Shown here one piece after another: positions 38,663-38,807 of a stretch of DNA of 38,807 bases. The notes beneath the pieces are model-generated. The model was not told the origin of the DNA, ran no database searches, and saw nothing but the letters and a program-made list of their open reading frames with translations. Where the stretch lies: contig JAZNZY010000002.1 of NCBI GenBank assembly GCA_045595165.1, positions 1 through 38,807 on the forward strand, in the 5' to 3' direction. Every line of letters begins with the position of its first letter. The first letter of the stretch is position 1. Origin of the DNA: SFLA01 sp045595165 (GTDB lineage: Bacteria > Bacillota > Clostridia > Oscillospirales > CAG-382). Made by a program: the position numbers and the translations under genes.

Positions 38663-38807
38663 TTATATCTTGTAGTTGCCGATAGTATTTTCGGTAACGA
38701 TCTTACCGCCCTTGATGTGTTCCGCAACTATGCGCTTTGCGATCTCGGGAGTTACCTTTACGTAAGTGACCTTTTCCTTGCCAAGTCGGATCGTAGCCAT
38801 GTCGTTC
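38663..38807 (-). CDS. HndB-like (2Fe-2S) ferredoxin-fold subunit, C-terminal end only
   Basis: Only the last 47 codons are in the window; the frame is open to the right edge. The residues read I-R-L-G-K-E-K-V-T-Y-V-K-V-T-P-E and then A-E-H-I-K-G-G-K-I-V-T-E-N-T-I-G, matching the C terminus of thioredoxin-like [2Fe-2S] subunits such as HndB of NADP-reducing hydrogenases. Its stop codon is 20 bases from the hydB start, on the same strand, in the expected order. The cluster cysteines lie outside the window, so the call rests on the tail and context. A HydC/HndA (NuoE-like) gene would be expected further upstream. Confidence 0.8.
   Translation of the reverse strand, partial: NDMATIRLGKEKVTYVKVTPEIAKRIVAEHIKGGKIVTENTIGNYKI

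Overview
The window looks like the chromosome of an anaerobic, Gram-positive Clostridia-type Bacillota (probably a gut Oscillospirales/Ruminococcaceae-like lineage; this is inference). The supporting signs are the yicC-remA-gmk-rpoZ-priA-def-fmt-rsmB-rlmN-prpC-prkC-rsgA gene order, an IreB phosphoprotein, a PASTA-domain Ser/Thr kinase, strong GGAGG-type ribosome binding sites with many GTG/TTG starts, and a multisubunit NAD(H)-linked [FeFe]-hydrogenase. No tRNA, rRNA, CRISPR array, transposase or phage gene is visible.

Layout. 1-1946: C-terminal part of an unrecognised large protein. 1986-2551 (minus): ireB plus a small unknown gene, with their own promoter. 2675-10789 (minus): a long information-processing operon read dgt > dnaG > rpoD > mtnN > pheS > pheT. 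10790-11025: AT-rich divergent control region with a clear promoter facing right. 11026-25410 (plus): sixteen tightly packed genes, many overlapping by 1-8 bases. They are a DUF5685 protein, a J-domain protein and a membrane protein, then the classic yicC-to-rsgA block and pssA. 25411-26830: an accessory patch with a promoter, a 27-codon mini-ORF, competing hairpins, a lipoprotein gene and two copies of a palindromic repeat. 26828-27667 (minus): a PhnP-like metallo-hydrolase. 27810-30646: rpmE, hflX and a cysteine desulfidase. 30723-32236: asnA and a NUDIX hydrolase behind a near-perfect consensus promoter. 32326-33501: rtcB. 33633-35042: a membrane-anchored HTH regulator between two identical terminators. 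35092-38807 (minus): hydrogenase subunits HydA, HydB and the end of an HndB-like ferredoxin-fold subunit.

How the genes work together. The large plus operon links nucleotide supply (gmk), transcription (rpoZ), replication restart (priA), N-formyl-Met handling (fmt, def), rRNA methylation (rsmB, rlmN), cell-wall-sensing phospho-signalling (prpC, prkC), ribosome maturation (rsgA) and phospholipid synthesis (pssA). ireB, whose product is a target of the PASTA kinase in Enterococcus, lies about 20 kb away. The minus operon supplies primase, the housekeeping sigma factor, PheRS, SAH/MTA recycling and dNTP hydrolysis. The hydrogenase locus points to fermentative redox balancing through H2.

The most interesting observations are these. 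(1) The DUF5685 protein carries two aspartate-rich motifs about 100 residues apart that closely resemble the squalene/phytoene synthase signature, and its gene is linked to a J-protein with a cysteine-rich tail and a small membrane protein. (2) A GGGGTCCCC-plus-hairpin intergenic repeat occurs three times. (3) A leader-peptide-like mini-ORF with mutually exclusive hairpins precedes the lipoprotein gene. (4) A perfect 14-bp palindrome lies inside the asnA promoter spacer.
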